NCBI GenBank assembly: GCA_002377855.1 | Contig: DFQQ01000023.1 | Location: 1 to 64,000, forward strand | From: Acidovorax delafieldii | Lineage (GTDB): Bacteria > Pseudomonadota > Gammaproteobacteria > Burkholderiales > Burkholderiaceae_C | Direction of reading: 5' to 3' | DNA: 64,000 nucleotides | Translations under genes and position numbers: made by a program | The notes under the pieces: model-generated | What the model saw: only the letters and a program-made list of their open reading frames with translations | The model's database searches: none | What the model was told of the DNA's origin: nothing | Part shown: piece by piece, positions 39,807 through 49,251 of the stretch | Layout: each line of letters starts with the position of its first letter | How positions within the stretch are numbered: the first letter of the stretch is position 1

Positions 39807-41300
39807 TTATGTCGGGCTGTCTGAAGTGGTTGCGGGGTTGCTGGCGTCCGATGGCCGTGGCCACCACATCAGGGCCAACAGGCCGGGGCCAGATGTTCGG
39901 TTTTGCAGGCGCAAGGTGCCTGCGTGCCGCTGCGCAACCGACCGTGCGATCGCAAGGCCCAAGCCCGATCCTGATGTGTTGGCGTGCGTCCCGCGCTTGA
40001 ACCGCTGCCCCAGAGTGGATTGCTCTTGGGCGCTCAGCCCTGGGCCATTGTCTTCCACGGCCAGGCTCCAGCCCAACTCATCGCCCGCTGCCGACATGGT
40101 GATGGTGCCGCCGGAAGGCGTGTAGGCGATGGCATTGGCTGCCAGGTTGGTAAGGGCTTCGCGCATCAGGTGCGCATCGGCCACAGCAAGCGTATGCAGA
40201 GGTGCCGGCGGTCGGATACCGAAATCGATTTGCTTGGCACGCGCCTGCGGTAGCAGCTCCAGCGCCACAGTGCGCAGCAGGCTGGCCAGTTCAAGCGGGG
40301 CAAAGTCCAGTGCGGCGGTGTCGCTGCGGCCTAAGGCCAGCAGCTGCTGGGTGCTTCGCGTGGCGCGGCTGATCTCAGCCCCCAGAGCTTCAAGCGTTTG
40401 TGTGACCCGTGCGCTGTCTGGTTCGCGCCGGGCATAGTCCACCTGCATCTGCAGCGTTGTGAGGTGGGTGCGCAGCTGGTGCGATGCGTCGTCCAGAAAC
40501 TGGCGTTGCTGGGTGACCAGTGCCTGGGTGCGCGCCATGTGCTGGTTGACCGCCACCACCAGGGGCCGGATATCGGCGGGCAGGCCCTGCACAGAAATGG
40601 GCGTCAGGTCCTCCGGGCTGCGGTCTTGCACGCCCTGCGCGAGACGCGCCAGGGGGCGAAGCGCCAAGGCCAAAGTGCCTGCGGCACCCAACACCATCAG
40701 CGCCAGGACCAACCCATCGCGCAAGGCAGCGCGGCGCACGAAGCGCTGGGTGAAGTCTTGCCGCGAGCGTGTGCTTTCACCCACTTGCACCACCACGCCC
40801 GGTGAGGTCGGCCCAGTATGGGTGCCCTGCGCGCGCTGGGCGGCAGAGGAAGGCGGAGTGGGTCGTTGGTAGGCCACCAGACGCAGGGCCTCACCAAAAT
40901 AAAGGGCATCGTAAAAACGCGGAATGCCCGGCTCCAGGGGCTCGGTTGGCAGTGGCAGGTCTGCGTTGCCAAGCTCGACCAGCGCGTCAGAAGACGCTAC
41001 CCGGAAATACACGGAGCCGCTGGCCGTCAACTCGAAAAATTCGAGCATGCTGTAGGGCAGTTCTGCCGCCAGCCCGCCAGAGGCGGTGGAGATGCCCGCA
41101 TCGATGGCCTTGAGTGCGCCAACGAGTGAGCGGTCGTACGCTGCGTTGGCAGCCTCCAGCGCGTCGTGCCGCGTCATCCACAACTCCAGTGCAGTCACCA
41201 GCGCCAGCAGGGGCAGCAACACCAGGGCCAGCCGTTGCCACAAGCGCGTCCCTGAAAGCGGCACAGAGCGTGCCCAGCTCCGCAGTGCCATCAGTCGCAT
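39807..41300 (-). CDS. TctE-like sensor histidine kinase (second pair)
   Basis: The 497-residue membrane kinase has a first transmembrane helix near residues 22-42 (LWQRLALVLLPLLALVTALEL), a periplasmic domain with PYSMLEFFELTASGSVYFRV, and a second helix near 195-215. The H-box is DDASHQLRTHLTTLQMQV; note that HLTT replaces the usual PLTT or PLAV, so Pro is changed to His in the phosphotransfer box. N-box LAANAIAYTPSGG and G-box VEDNGPGLSAQEQ follow. The start may instead be 41291, which overlaps the regulator stop as TGATG. It pairs with the upstream response regulator. Confidence 0.87.
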   Translation of the reverse strand: MRLMALRSWARSVPLSGTRLWQRLALVLLPLLALVTALELWMTRHDALEAANAAYDRSLVGALKAIDAGISTASGGLAAELPYSMLEFFELTASGSVYFRVASSDALVELGNADLPLPTEPLEPGIPRFYDALYFGEALRLVAYQRPTPPSSAAQRAQGTHTGPTSPGVVVQVGESTRSRQDFTQRFVRRAALRDGLVLALMVLGAAGTLALALRPLARLAQGVQDRSPEDLTPISVQGLPADIRPLVVAVNQHMARTQALVTQQRQFLDDASHQLRTHLTTLQMQVDYARREPDSARVTQTLEALGAEISRATRSTQQLLALGRSDTAALDFAPLELASLLRTVALELLPQARAKQIDFGIRPPAPLHTLAVADAHLMREALTNLAANAIAYTPSGGTITMSAAGDELGWSLAVEDNGPGLSAQEQSTLGQRFKRGTHANTSGSGLGLAIARSVAQRHAGTLRLQNRTSGPGLLALMWWPRPSDASNPATTSDSPT

Positions 41301-41956
41301 TCCAGGGCATAGCCTAAGCCGCGCAGGGTCGCAATGCGCACATCGCTGCCCTCCAGGCGTTTGCGCAACCGGTGCACAAATACTTCAACCGCCTCTGGGT
41401 GAACATCCTCGTCGTCAGAAAACACCCGGTCCAGGATCTGTTGCTTGGAAAATGGCTCGCCACTGCGCTGTACCAGCACCCTGAGCACGGCCAGTTCACG
41501 GGGCGACAATGCCAAAGGTGCGCCTTGCAGCGTGAACTGTTTTCGATGGCTGTCGTACACCAGCGAACCGCAGGCCAGGCGGGGGTGTTCCGTGCCCCGG
41601 GCACGCCGTACCAGGGCATGCAGGCGCGCTTCCAGTTCGGCCAATTCAAAGGGCTTGGCCAGAAAGTCGTCGGCCCCGGCATTGAGCAGGCGCACACGTT
41701 CATCCAGTGAGCCGCGCGCTGTGAGGATGATTGCCGGAAGGCGCTGGTCACGCTCGCGCAGCCGCTGCAGCACGGCGTGACCTTCCAAGCCGGGCAGGCC
41801 CAGATCCAGTACCAGGGCGTCGTAATCCGACTGCTGCAGCGCCCGGTCTGCCAGGAGCCCGTCGTTCACCCATTCGACTTGGATGCCTGCGTGCTCCAGC
41901 GCCCGGCTGAGCCAGGTGCCGAGGCTGTGTTCGTCTTCTGCCAACAGGATGCGCAT
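41291..41956 (-). CDS. TctD-like OmpR-family response regulator (second pair)
   Basis: The 221-residue regulator has receiver acidic residues EDE at 7-9, phospho-acceptor Asp in LVLDLGLPGLEG near residue 51, and ILTARG. The C-terminal winged helix ends VFVHRLRKKLEGSDVRIATLRGLGYALE. It is cotranscribed with the sensor kinase and lies between two orphan Bug binding-protein genes, which are its probable targets or signal inputs. Confidence 0.9.
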   Translation of the reverse strand: MRILLAEDEHSLGTWLSRALEHAGIQVEWVNDGLLADRALQQSDYDALVLDLGLPGLEGHAVLQRLRERDQRLPAIILTARGSLDERVRLLNAGADDFLAKPFELAELEARLHALVRRARGTEHPRLACGSLVYDSHRKQFTLQGAPLALSPRELAVLRVLVQRSGEPFSKQQILDRVFSDDEDVHPEAVEVFVHRLRKRLEGSDVRIATLRGLGYALECD

Positions 41957-42061
41957 GATGGGGCAATAGCTACTGCGTGAGGGCTGGCCTGGTGCTGTCG
42001 GCGCCGCTCTCCAACCCCCCCCTTTGCGGGCTGAGGGCGCGAGCGCGCTGCGTGCTTGGCG

Positions 42062-43066
42062 TCAGTCCGGCTTGACCTTGGCGCGCAGCAGCACCTTCTT
42101 CCAGCGTTCCTGCTCTGCGGCGATGAACTGGGAAAATTGGGCAGGCGTGCCTCCAATGGCCTCGGCTGCGTCGGCGTTGAGCCGTTCCAGCGAGGCGGGG
42201 GCCTTGACGGCCTTCATGGTTTCAACCGAGAGCTTTTCGAGGTTGGCTGCAGGCATGTTGGCGGGTGCCAGCATGCCGTACCACTGGGTCATTTCGAAAC
42301 CAGGGAAGCCTTGCTCTGCCACAGTGGCCACGTCCGGCAGCTGCGGAAGGCGCTTGGCCGAGCCGGTGGCGATGCAGCGCACTTTGCCTGACTTGATGAA
42401 CGGCAACATCGCTGCAGCGCCCACCGCCGAAGCCTCAAGCCGGCCCGACAGCAAGTCGGTCATCATGGGGCCGGTGCCGCGGTAAGGGACGTGGAGCATG
42501 AACAGGTCGGCCGTCATCTTGAGGTATTCAAACGCCAGGTGCCCCGCGCTGCCATTGCCTGCGGAGCCGTAGCTGAACCTGCCAGGGTTCTTCTTGGCGT
42601 AGGCGATGAATTCCTTGAGGTTCTTGACCGGCACATCCGGGTGCACCACATACAGGCTGGGGACTTTGGCCAACAGGCTCACGGGCTTGAAGTCCTTGTT
42701 GGCATCGTAGGGCAGCTTGTCGAAGATGAAGGGGTTCACGGCCAGCGTGCCAATGTGCCCCAGGATGAGGGTGTGCTGGTCCTCGGCACGTGCCACTTCC
42801 GACATCGCGATATTGCCGGCCGCTCCGGGCTTGTTGTCCACGAACACGCTTTGCCCCAGGGTTTTGGACAGCTCAGCCGCAGTGGAGCGGGCGACGATTT
42901 CCGAACTGCCCCCTGGCGCGAACGGCACCACGAAACGCACGGATTTGCTCGGCCAGGCCGCTTGGGCGAGCGCGCCCCCTGGCAGCAGGCCTCCAAGTGC
43001 AAGGGCTGAGCCCGCGCCTAACATGTGGCGGCGGGCGGGGTCGAATGTGGGCGGAAAGTCGAACAT
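42062..43066 (-). CDS. Bug-family (TctC-like) periplasmic binding protein
   Basis: The 334-residue binding protein has a twin-arginine-like start (ARRHMLGAGSALALGGLL) and cleavage near ALAQAA. Bug landmarks include VRFVVPFAPGGSSEIVARSTA, VDNKPGAAGNIAMSEVARA and YGSAGNGSAGHLAFEYLK. An AGGAGACACGCC ribosome-binding site precedes the ATG. No TctA or TctB genes are adjacent; it may feed a transporter elsewhere or act in sensing by the downstream two-component pair. Confidence 0.88.
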   Translation of the reverse strand: MFDFPPTFDPARRHMLGAGSALALGGLLPGGALAQAAWPSKSVRFVVPFAPGGSSEIVARSTAAELSKTLGQSVFVDNKPGAAGNIAMSEVARAEDQHTLILGHIGTLAVNPFIFDKLPYDANKDFKPVSLLAKVPSLYVVHPDVPVKNLKEFIAYAKKNPGRFSYGSAGNGSAGHLAFEYLKMTADLFMLHVPYRGTGPMMTDLLSGRLEASAVGAAAMLPFIKSGKVRCIATGSAKRLPQLPDVATVAEQGFPGFEMTQWYGMLAPANMPAANLEKLSVETMKAVKAPASLERLNADAAEAIGGTPAQFSQFIAAEQERWKKVLLRAKVKPD

Positions 43067-43279
43067 GGCGTGTCTCCTGGTTCTCGGTCAATCATGGGTG
43101 CGCCTGCTGGCACGCGGCCATCGTGCCGTGGTGGAGCTTTCGGAACGCTGTCAGTGTTGCTGCGTGGCATCGGCACCGCTGTGTGGGCGCGCAATGTGAG
43201 TCCCCGGACACCCTTTTCGCTGTTATCACTTCACGCTCGGTGCGGCCGTTACCTGGCGGCGCACCAGCCCTGGAACTGC

Positions 43280-46200
43280 TCAAGCGCTGGCCGTAGACGC
43301 CTGAACCACCTTGTTGCGCCCGGTATTTTTGGCCTGGTACAGCGCTGCGTCGGCATTGGCCAGCGTGGTCACCGAATCCTCTGCAACCGCGCACAGGCCC
43401 ACACTCATGGTGATTTGAATGGGCTGGCCGGTATCGCCAGCGATCTGGCTGTTTTCCAGGGCGATGCGCAGACGTTCGGCGATGGCCCGGCCCTCTGTCA
43501 ACGTGGTGTCTGGCAGCAGCACCGCAAACTCTTCGCCCCCCAGGCGGCCCGCCATGTCGTCCTTGCGCAGCAGGTTCCCGCGCAGCAGCTTGGCGAGGTG
43601 AACAAGCACCTTGTCGCCCGTGGCATGGCCCCAGGTGTCGTTGACTCGCTTGAAGTGGTCGAGGTCCAGCATGAGAAAGGCTGCGGGTGGCGCGCCGTGG
43701 GCAATGTGGGTGATTTCTGCTTCGAGTCGGGCCATAAAGGCGCGTCGGTTGGGCAGGCTGGTCAGCGTGTCGGTGGTGGCCAGCCGCTCCAGCGTACGCT
43801 CGTGGCGTCTGCGCTCTGTAATGTCCTGTGCCAGCCACAGCCGGCCCAGGTCATCCCCGCGGGCGGTGCGCATCTGGATCATGTCGATGCGGGCAGTACG
43901 CCCGTCCTTGAGCGCGGCTTCGTAGGTTGCGCCCGTACCGTCGTTGTGCAGCAGTTCGCCCGGGGGCAATACGGCGAGCACTTCTTCGGGGACCAGTGCC
44001 CGCAGTGTTTCGCGGTCGCAGCCTACCAGTTCGCTGGAGCGGGCGGCAATGCCGAACAGGTCACACATGGCCTGGTTCAGCACCACCGCCACGCCGGCCT
44101 GGTTCTGCACCAGCACGCCGCCCGGGAAGTGCTGGATCACCTCCATGAGGTGCGCCTGTGCGGTTGCCAGCGCTTGTTCTGTTTCGCGCCGCTCAGTGGT
44201 GTCCACCAGGGTCCAGATGACGTCTCCCGCGGGCTGGAGCGGGTCCAGGGGAGTGCCCCGGATCGAGAACCAGCGCAGAGCCCCGATCGAGGTGCGCATG
44301 AGGTATTCCACCTCCACCGCACCTTGCTCGCGCACCGCATCGACGTACTGCATGAACTGGGTGAACGCGGCTTCATGCCTGTGCAAGATACGCATGCTCT
44401 TGCCTTGCAGCGGCAGACCGTCTTCTGAAAACGTCTCTACCGCCCGGTGGTTGGCGAGCGCGATGGTACGGTTCGGGGTCGATATAAACAGCGCCGCGGC
44501 CGCGTTGTCGAGCAACGCCTGGCGCAGATGGGCTTCCTGCATGCGGGGCTGGATATCAGTCTGGGTGCCAATCACCAGCCCGGCAATCTCGGTATCGTCG
44601 GGCGCCACCTGGCCTCTTATTTCCACCCAGCGCCATGCCCCTTGCTGGGTGCGCAGGCGCGCTTCCACATCAAACGGTTGCCCCAGTGCCACCTGCCGCT
44701 GCAACGTGGTGATGACCCGTTGCCGGTCATCGGGGTGGACATGGCTCTGCCACGTTTCGAAACTGAGTTTCTCGGGGCGCTTGGCGTAGCCCAGTATCTG
44801 GTGGCAGCGCGTGTCCATCTGGATGATGTCCCTGCGCGTGTCCCATTCCCACAACCCATCCTGCACGGCTGCCATGGTCAAGCGCAGCCGGGCTTCGCTA
44901 CGGCGCAGTGCCTCCACTACCGCATGCTGCTCGGTCACATCGTGGATGTAGCCGTGCCACAGCGTTGAACCATCGGCCTCGCGCTCGGGGTTGGCCTGGC
45001 CGGCCAGCCAGCGGACTTCGCCATTGGGCAGGATCTGGCGCCATTCGTGTGACCACAACTGCAAGCTGCCGGCAGATTCCTGGATGCTGGAGCGCAGCCT
45101 CTGCAGGTCGTCCGGATGGGCGCTTGAAAAGGCTTGGGAAGAATCCGTCAACGCAAGCTCGGGCGTGATGCCGTAAATGTCCACGATGCCTGGGCTGGCG
45201 TAAGGGAAGCAACTGGTTCCGTCGCTTCGCAGCCTGAATTGGTACACCGTGCCGGGCACCTGCGCGAGCAGCTTGGACAGGCGCTGCTGCAATTCCTGGC
45301 GCGCGGCATCGATTTCGTGCCTCTGCGTTACATCGATGTACGTGCCGGTGATGCGCAGGGCCTGGTGACTGCCTGACTGCCTAACCATGCGGCCTCGCAG
45401 GTGCATCCACACCCAGTGGCCCTTGCGATGGCGCAGCCGAGGCTCGGCTTCGAAGAACTCTGTCTCTCCGCCCACATGGGCGTCCAGTGCGGTGCACCAT
45501 GCGCTCCAGTCTTCGGGGTGCATCAGGGCTTGCAATCGGTCGCGATCCTGCTGGTATGCCAGGGGCGGCAGGCCAAGCAGGTCCGTCCAGCGGCGGTCAA
45601 AGTAAAACTCGCCCGTTCGGGGGCTCCAATCCCATGTTCCGAGCTTGCCGCCTTCCAGCGCCAGCCGGTAGCGTTGCTTGTGGCGTTCAAGGCGCGCGTG
45701 GTCCTGCTTTTGCCGATTGAAGAGCAATGCGATCCACAACGCAGCCAGAATGAAAACGACCGTTCCCACCGTATTGCGCACGCGGCTGTCGCGCACGGAT
45801 TGGTAGGTGTCCGCCATTGCCTGGTCGCGGCTCAGCCCCACACTCACCACCAAAGGGTATTTGGCGAGCCGCTGCCAGGAGTACATGCGGCTCACGCCGT
45901 CAGTGGGGGCGGGCAACGCGTACTGGCCGCTTATACGTTCGGGGTAGCGCAAAAACTCCCTGTCTGCAGGCACGTTCTGGTCCAGCACCTCGCTCTGCAC
46001 ATGAGAGCGGGCCAAGTAAGCGCCGTCCGCCCGCACCAGCAGTGCTGCATCCTTGCCGTGGCTGAAGACGTCACGCAGGTTGCGCGATAGGTATTCAGGG
46101 TCGATGGACAACACCACCACGCCCCCAAAACGGCCGTGGGTGTCGATGGGGTAGGACATTTGCACCGACCACTGGCCAGAAACCCGGCCCAGCGTCGGGC

Positions 46201-46645
46201 GGCTGATGTACAGGCGCTTGTCTGGTTTCAGCGTATGCGCCTGAAAATGTGCCCTGTCCTCAATGGATGTGGTGGGCACATCACCGCTCGGCGAAAGCGA
46301 CGAGTACACCACGCGCCCGTCCGCTGAGGCCACCGCGATCTGCAAGATGCTGCCGGGTGGGAACGTGGCCAGTGCGTTGGCTGCAGCCAGTTTGAAGGTG
46401 TGCTGGGGATCGTGTTCGTGCAGCACCGCCAGGCTGCGAGCGAGGTACTCCAGCCCCCCCATCAGTGTTTCCATCTGGGCCGCAAGAGTGCGCGAGGTCT
46501 GCGTCGCCCGAAGTTGGGTCTGCGTCTCAGCAAAGGCAATTTGTTCGCGCTGCTGTCCCAACAGCAGCCACCAATACGCGCAGCAGGCCAGTACCGCTGT
46601 GCCCAGGGCACCTGCCATGCGCCACTGATGGGGAAACTTGGTCAC
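43280..46645 (-). CDS. Membrane diguanylate cyclase with extracellular sensor and multiple PAS domains
   Basis: The 1121-residue signalling protein has an N-terminal helix (GALGTAVLACCAYWWLLLG), a large periplasmic dCache-like domain (about residues 35-275), a second helix (NTVGTVVFILAALWIALLF), and about four PAS/PAC modules, including WDWSPRTGEFYFDRRWTDLLG and LWEWDTRRDIIQMDTRCHQILG. A C-terminal GGDEF domain has active-site GGEEF near residues 1036-1040. It should make cyclic-di-GMP. No EAL domain is present. The GTG start at 46645 is chosen because AAGGGAGC lies 4-5 nt upstream; a longer form from 46768 adds 41 residues with no recognisable feature. Confidence 0.88.
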   Translation of the reverse strand: MTKFPHQWRMAGALGTAVLACCAYWWLLLGQQREQIAFAETQTQLRATQTSRTLAAQMETLMGGLEYLARSLAVLHEHDPQHTFKLAAANALATFPPGSILQIAVASADGRVVYSSLSPSGDVPTTSIEDRAHFQAHTLKPDKRLYISRPTLGRVSGQWSVQMSYPIDTHGRFGGVVVLSIDPEYLSRNLRDVFSHGKDAALLVRADGAYLARSHVQSEVLDQNVPADREFLRYPERISGQYALPAPTDGVSRMYSWQRLAKYPLVVSVGLSRDQAMADTYQSVRDSRVRNTVGTVVFILAALWIALLFNRQKQDHARLERHKQRYRLALEGGKLGTWDWSPRTGEFYFDRRWTDLLGLPPLAYQQDRDRLQALMHPEDWSAWCTALDAHVGGETEFFEAEPRLRHRKGHWVWMHLRGRMVRQSGSHQALRITGTYIDVTQRHEIDAARQELQQRLSKLLAQVPGTVYQFRLRSDGTSCFPYASPGIVDIYGITPELALTDSSQAFSSAHPDDLQRLRSSIQESAGSLQLWSHEWRQILPNGEVRWLAGQANPEREADGSTLWHGYIHDVTEQHAVVEALRRSEARLRLTMAAVQDGLWEWDTRRDIIQMDTRCHQILGYAKRPEKLSFETWQSHVHPDDRQRVITTLQRQVALGQPFDVEARLRTQQGAWRWVEIRGQVAPDDTEIAGLVIGTQTDIQPRMQEAHLRQALLDNAAAALFISTPNRTIALANHRAVETFSEDGLPLQGKSMRILHRHEAAFTQFMQYVDAVREQGAVEVEYLMRTSIGALRWFSIRGTPLDPLQPAGDVIWTLVDTTERRETEQALATAQAHLMEVIQHFPGGVLVQNQAGVAVVLNQAMCDLFGIAARSSELVGCDRETLRALVPEEVLAVLPPGELLHNDGTGATYEAALKDGRTARIDMIQMRTARGDDLGRLWLAQDITERRRHERTLERLATTDTLTSLPNRRAFMARLEAEITHIAHGAPPAAFLMLDLDHFKRVNDTWGHATGDKVLVHLAKLLRGNLLRKDDMAGRLGGEEFAVLLPDTTLTEGRAIAERLRIALENSQIAGDTGQPIQITMSVGLCAVAEDSVTTLANADAALYQAKNTGRNKVVQASTASA

Positions 46646-46978
46646 TGTGCTCCCTTTTGCGCTGAGCTGTTGCAAGCGAACGGGGTGGATTTGGGCAGGC
46701 GCGCCACCACGGGGAGGTTCGACCACCGTCGAGGGCGACCTGGGGTGGCGAGCGGGGTATCTGTGCACACCGCGAAAAGAGGGTGGACTGCCTGGCAGTC
46801 AAGGGGGCGCATTGATACTGATTTTATCGTTTCGTAGCATGTTGTTACCGCATTTGATGCGAGATCAAGACACTGTTACGTGGTGGACCACGCCGGGACT
46901 CAGGCCCTTTGATACGCATCAACCGATGTGCTACTGAAACGCCATTGGCCAGGGCTTGCAGGGTGAAATGGTGGGTTG

Positions 46979-48310
46979 TCAGCCAGCCAGCAGCTGCTGT
47001 GCTACGCCCAGCCCGCTTTTGACGGCGCCTTCCAACGTTGCTGGGTAGGGGCCATCAATGTAGTCGCCTGCTGCCCAAAGGCCCGAAGCCACCCGGCTGC
47101 CGGGGCGCTGTAGGTCAGGCGTGCAGGCAAAGGTAGCTCTTTTTTCCACCACCGTTTGAAGGGGTTGCAGGCCTTCCAGCCCCAGTTGGGCCTGTGCCTG
47201 GCGTACGACCTGATCTTCCAGTATTGCGCGGCCTTGCTCGCTGGCGCTCACCACGAATGCCAGCAAGCCTGGGGGGCCGCCCAGGTAACTGCGGTCAAAC
47301 ACGAACTGTGCGGGTTGCTCTGGCCCAGGTCGCAGCGCCAGCATGGCTCGGCCGAGGGTGTGAGGGCTTTCTTGTGCGGTTCGGATTGGCGCGGGCAGGG
47401 CGGGCGCTTGTGCATACACGGTGCCAATGGCTGTGAATCTCAGTGCTTGTGCTGTGTCTGACCACGTCGCCGCTGCCGCTTGTTCTTGGGGCGGGAGGCT
47501 GCACTGGGCGGCATGCACCAACCGTGCTGCCTCGGTACTGTGGGTTGCGAGCACCACGCTGTCAAACCTGATCGTGTCTACCTCCCAACCCGCAGCAGTG
47601 CGGGCCAGTTGCATCACCCGCTGCCCCGTTTGCACCACCGCGCCTCGGTCTTTCAGCCAGCGCGCTGCGGTCTCGGGGAACAGGGTGCCCAGATCGGTGC
47701 GGGGCAGCAACAGGTTGGAGCCGCCACGCCCGCTGAACAGGCTGTCGCGCAGCACGCGCAGGAAAACCTGGGCGCTGGCTTCTTCGGCCGGGGTGTTGAG
47801 CGCTGAAACGCACAACGGCTCGATGAACTCTTGCAGCAAGCGCGGAGTGAGGCGGCTGCATAGCTGCGCGACTGACAGACGCGCATCACAGTGGAACCCC
47901 TGCAATTGCCAGCCCGCGCAGGCGCGCAGCAACGCCAGCTTGTCCTCCCAGTGCCATCCGCGCGCCCGCGCCACGCCCACCAGGGCGTCCCAGGGCGGCG
48001 GGAGATTGGGCAGTTCAAGGCCGCTGCGGTCGGCATACGTCAGTGTCAGGGGCATGCGCAGCAGTGCTTTTGGCACATCCACGCCTACCCTTTGCATGAG
48101 TTTCAAGGAATCGGTGTAGGCGCCGATGAGGATGTGCTGCCCGTTGTCCAGCACGATTGGCTGGCCGTCGGCCCCTGTGGCGTTCAGCCCGCGTGCCCGT
48201 CCGCCCAGGGTGCGCGCGGCTTCAATGACCGTGATGTGGTGGCCTGCCTCGGTCAACGCCACCGCCGCTGCCATGCCGGCCCAGCCGGCCCCGACCACCG
48301 CCACACGCAT
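46979..48310 (-). CDS. hpnE: HpnE: hydroxysqualene dehydroxylase
   Basis: The 443-residue FAD-dependent amine-oxidase-fold enzyme has N-terminal VAVVGAGWAGMAAAVALTEAG and ARTLGGRARG, the middle block NTPAEEASAQVFLRVLRDSLF, and C-terminal WAAGDYIDGPYPATLEGAVKSG. It reduces hydroxysqualene to squalene, the last of the HpnCDE steps. The start at 48310 overlaps the hpnD stop as TGATG, indicating translational coupling. Confidence 0.92.
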   Translation of the reverse strand: MRVAVVGAGWAGMAAAVALTEAGHHITVIEAARTLGGRARGLNATGADGQPIVLDNGQHILIGAYTDSLKLMQRVGVDVPKALLRMPLTLTYADRSGLELPNLPPPWDALVGVARARGWHWEDKLALLRACAGWQLQGFHCDARLSVAQLCSRLTPRLLQEFIEPLCVSALNTPAEEASAQVFLRVLRDSLFSGRGGSNLLLPRTDLGTLFPETAARWLKDRGAVVQTGQRVMQLARTAAGWEVDTIRFDSVVLATHSTEAARLVHAAQCSLPPQEQAAAATWSDTAQALRFTAIGTVYAQAPALPAPIRTAQESPHTLGRAMLALRPGPEQPAQFVFDRSYLGGPPGLLAFVVSASEQGRAILEDQVVRQAQAQLGLEGLQPLQTVVEKRATFACTPDLQRPGSRVASGLWAAGDYIDGPYPATLEGAVKSGLGVAQQLLAG

Positions 48311-49149
48311 CACATGCGCCCCAGGGCCTGGACCTTCCATGCCAGCCAGAACTTGCGCAATGGGGTGAGCCGTATGCGTTGGTGCAGCACCTGGAAGTTG
48401 TCATGCTCAATTTCGCGCAGCAGCGTGCGATAGATGCTGGCCATCATCAGCCCGGGCTTCTGGGTGCGGCGGTCTGCTGCCGGCAGCAGGGCCAGTGCCT
48501 CGTCGTACAGGCGGTGCGCGCGCTCGGCCTGAAAGCGCATGAGCGCGGTGAAGCGGTCGGAATACGTGCGCTTCAGGATCTCGTGCGCCTTCACATCAAA
48601 CTGCTGCAACTCGCTGACGGGGAGGTAGATGCGGCCCAGCATGGCGTCTTCGCCCACGTCGCGGATGATGTTGGTGAGCTGGAACGCCAGCCCCAGCGTG
48701 TGGGCGTACTCGGTGGTGCGCTCGTCGGTCTGGCCAAAAATGCGCGCAGCCACCTCGCCCACAATGCCCGCCACCAGGTGGCAGTAGCCCTTGAGGCCAG
48801 CAAAGTCGAGGTAGCGGGTCTGCTCCAGATCCATCTGGCAGCCATCGATGACGGCCTGCAGGTGGCGCTGCTCGATGCCGTAGGCGTGGGTATGAGGCAT
48901 CAGAGCCAGCATGACAGGGTGGGTAGGCTGGCCCGCAAAGGCCTTGGCCACTTCGGCCTGCCACCAGGCCAGCTTGGTGCGGGCGACGCCTGGGTCAGAC
49001 ACTTCGTCCACCACATCGTCCACTTCGCGGCAAAAAGCGTAGAACGCCGTGATGGCCGCACGCCGTGGAGCTGGCAGGAACAAGAAGGCGTAGTAGAAGC
49101 TGCTGCCCGAGGCAACGGCTTTTTGTTGGACGTACTGTTCCGGTGTCAT
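48310..49149 (-). CDS. hpnD: HpnD: presqualene diphosphate synthase
   Basis: The 279-residue trans-isoprenyl diphosphate synthase has aspartate-rich motifs AFCREVDDVVDEV and NIIRDVGEDAMLGRIYLP, and the substrate block YCHLVAGIVGEVAARIFG. It condenses two farnesyl diphosphates to presqualene diphosphate. The start at 49149 (MTPEQYVQQK) is the conserved N-terminus. It is directly followed by hpnE. Confidence 0.93.
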   Translation of the reverse strand: MTPEQYVQQKAVASGSSFYYAFLFLPAPRRAAITAFYAFCREVDDVVDEVSDPGVARTKLAWWQAEVAKAFAGQPTHPVMLALMPHTHAYGIEQRHLQAVIDGCQMDLEQTRYLDFAGLKGYCHLVAGIVGEVAARIFGQTDERTTEYAHTLGLAFQLTNIIRDVGEDAMLGRIYLPVSELQQFDVKAHEILKRTYSDRFTALMRFQAERAHRLYDEALALLPAADRRTQKPGLMMASIYRTLLREIEHDNFQVLHQRIRLTPLRKFWLAWKVQALGRM

Positions 49150-49251
49150 GGGGCGGGATTGTCCCATGGGCGGTACGGCCCGCACCCGAGAATCTGCGTG
49201 CGAAGGGCTTTGCCCGCAGAGCCTCAGGTACTCAGCCGCTCAGGCGCTTCG

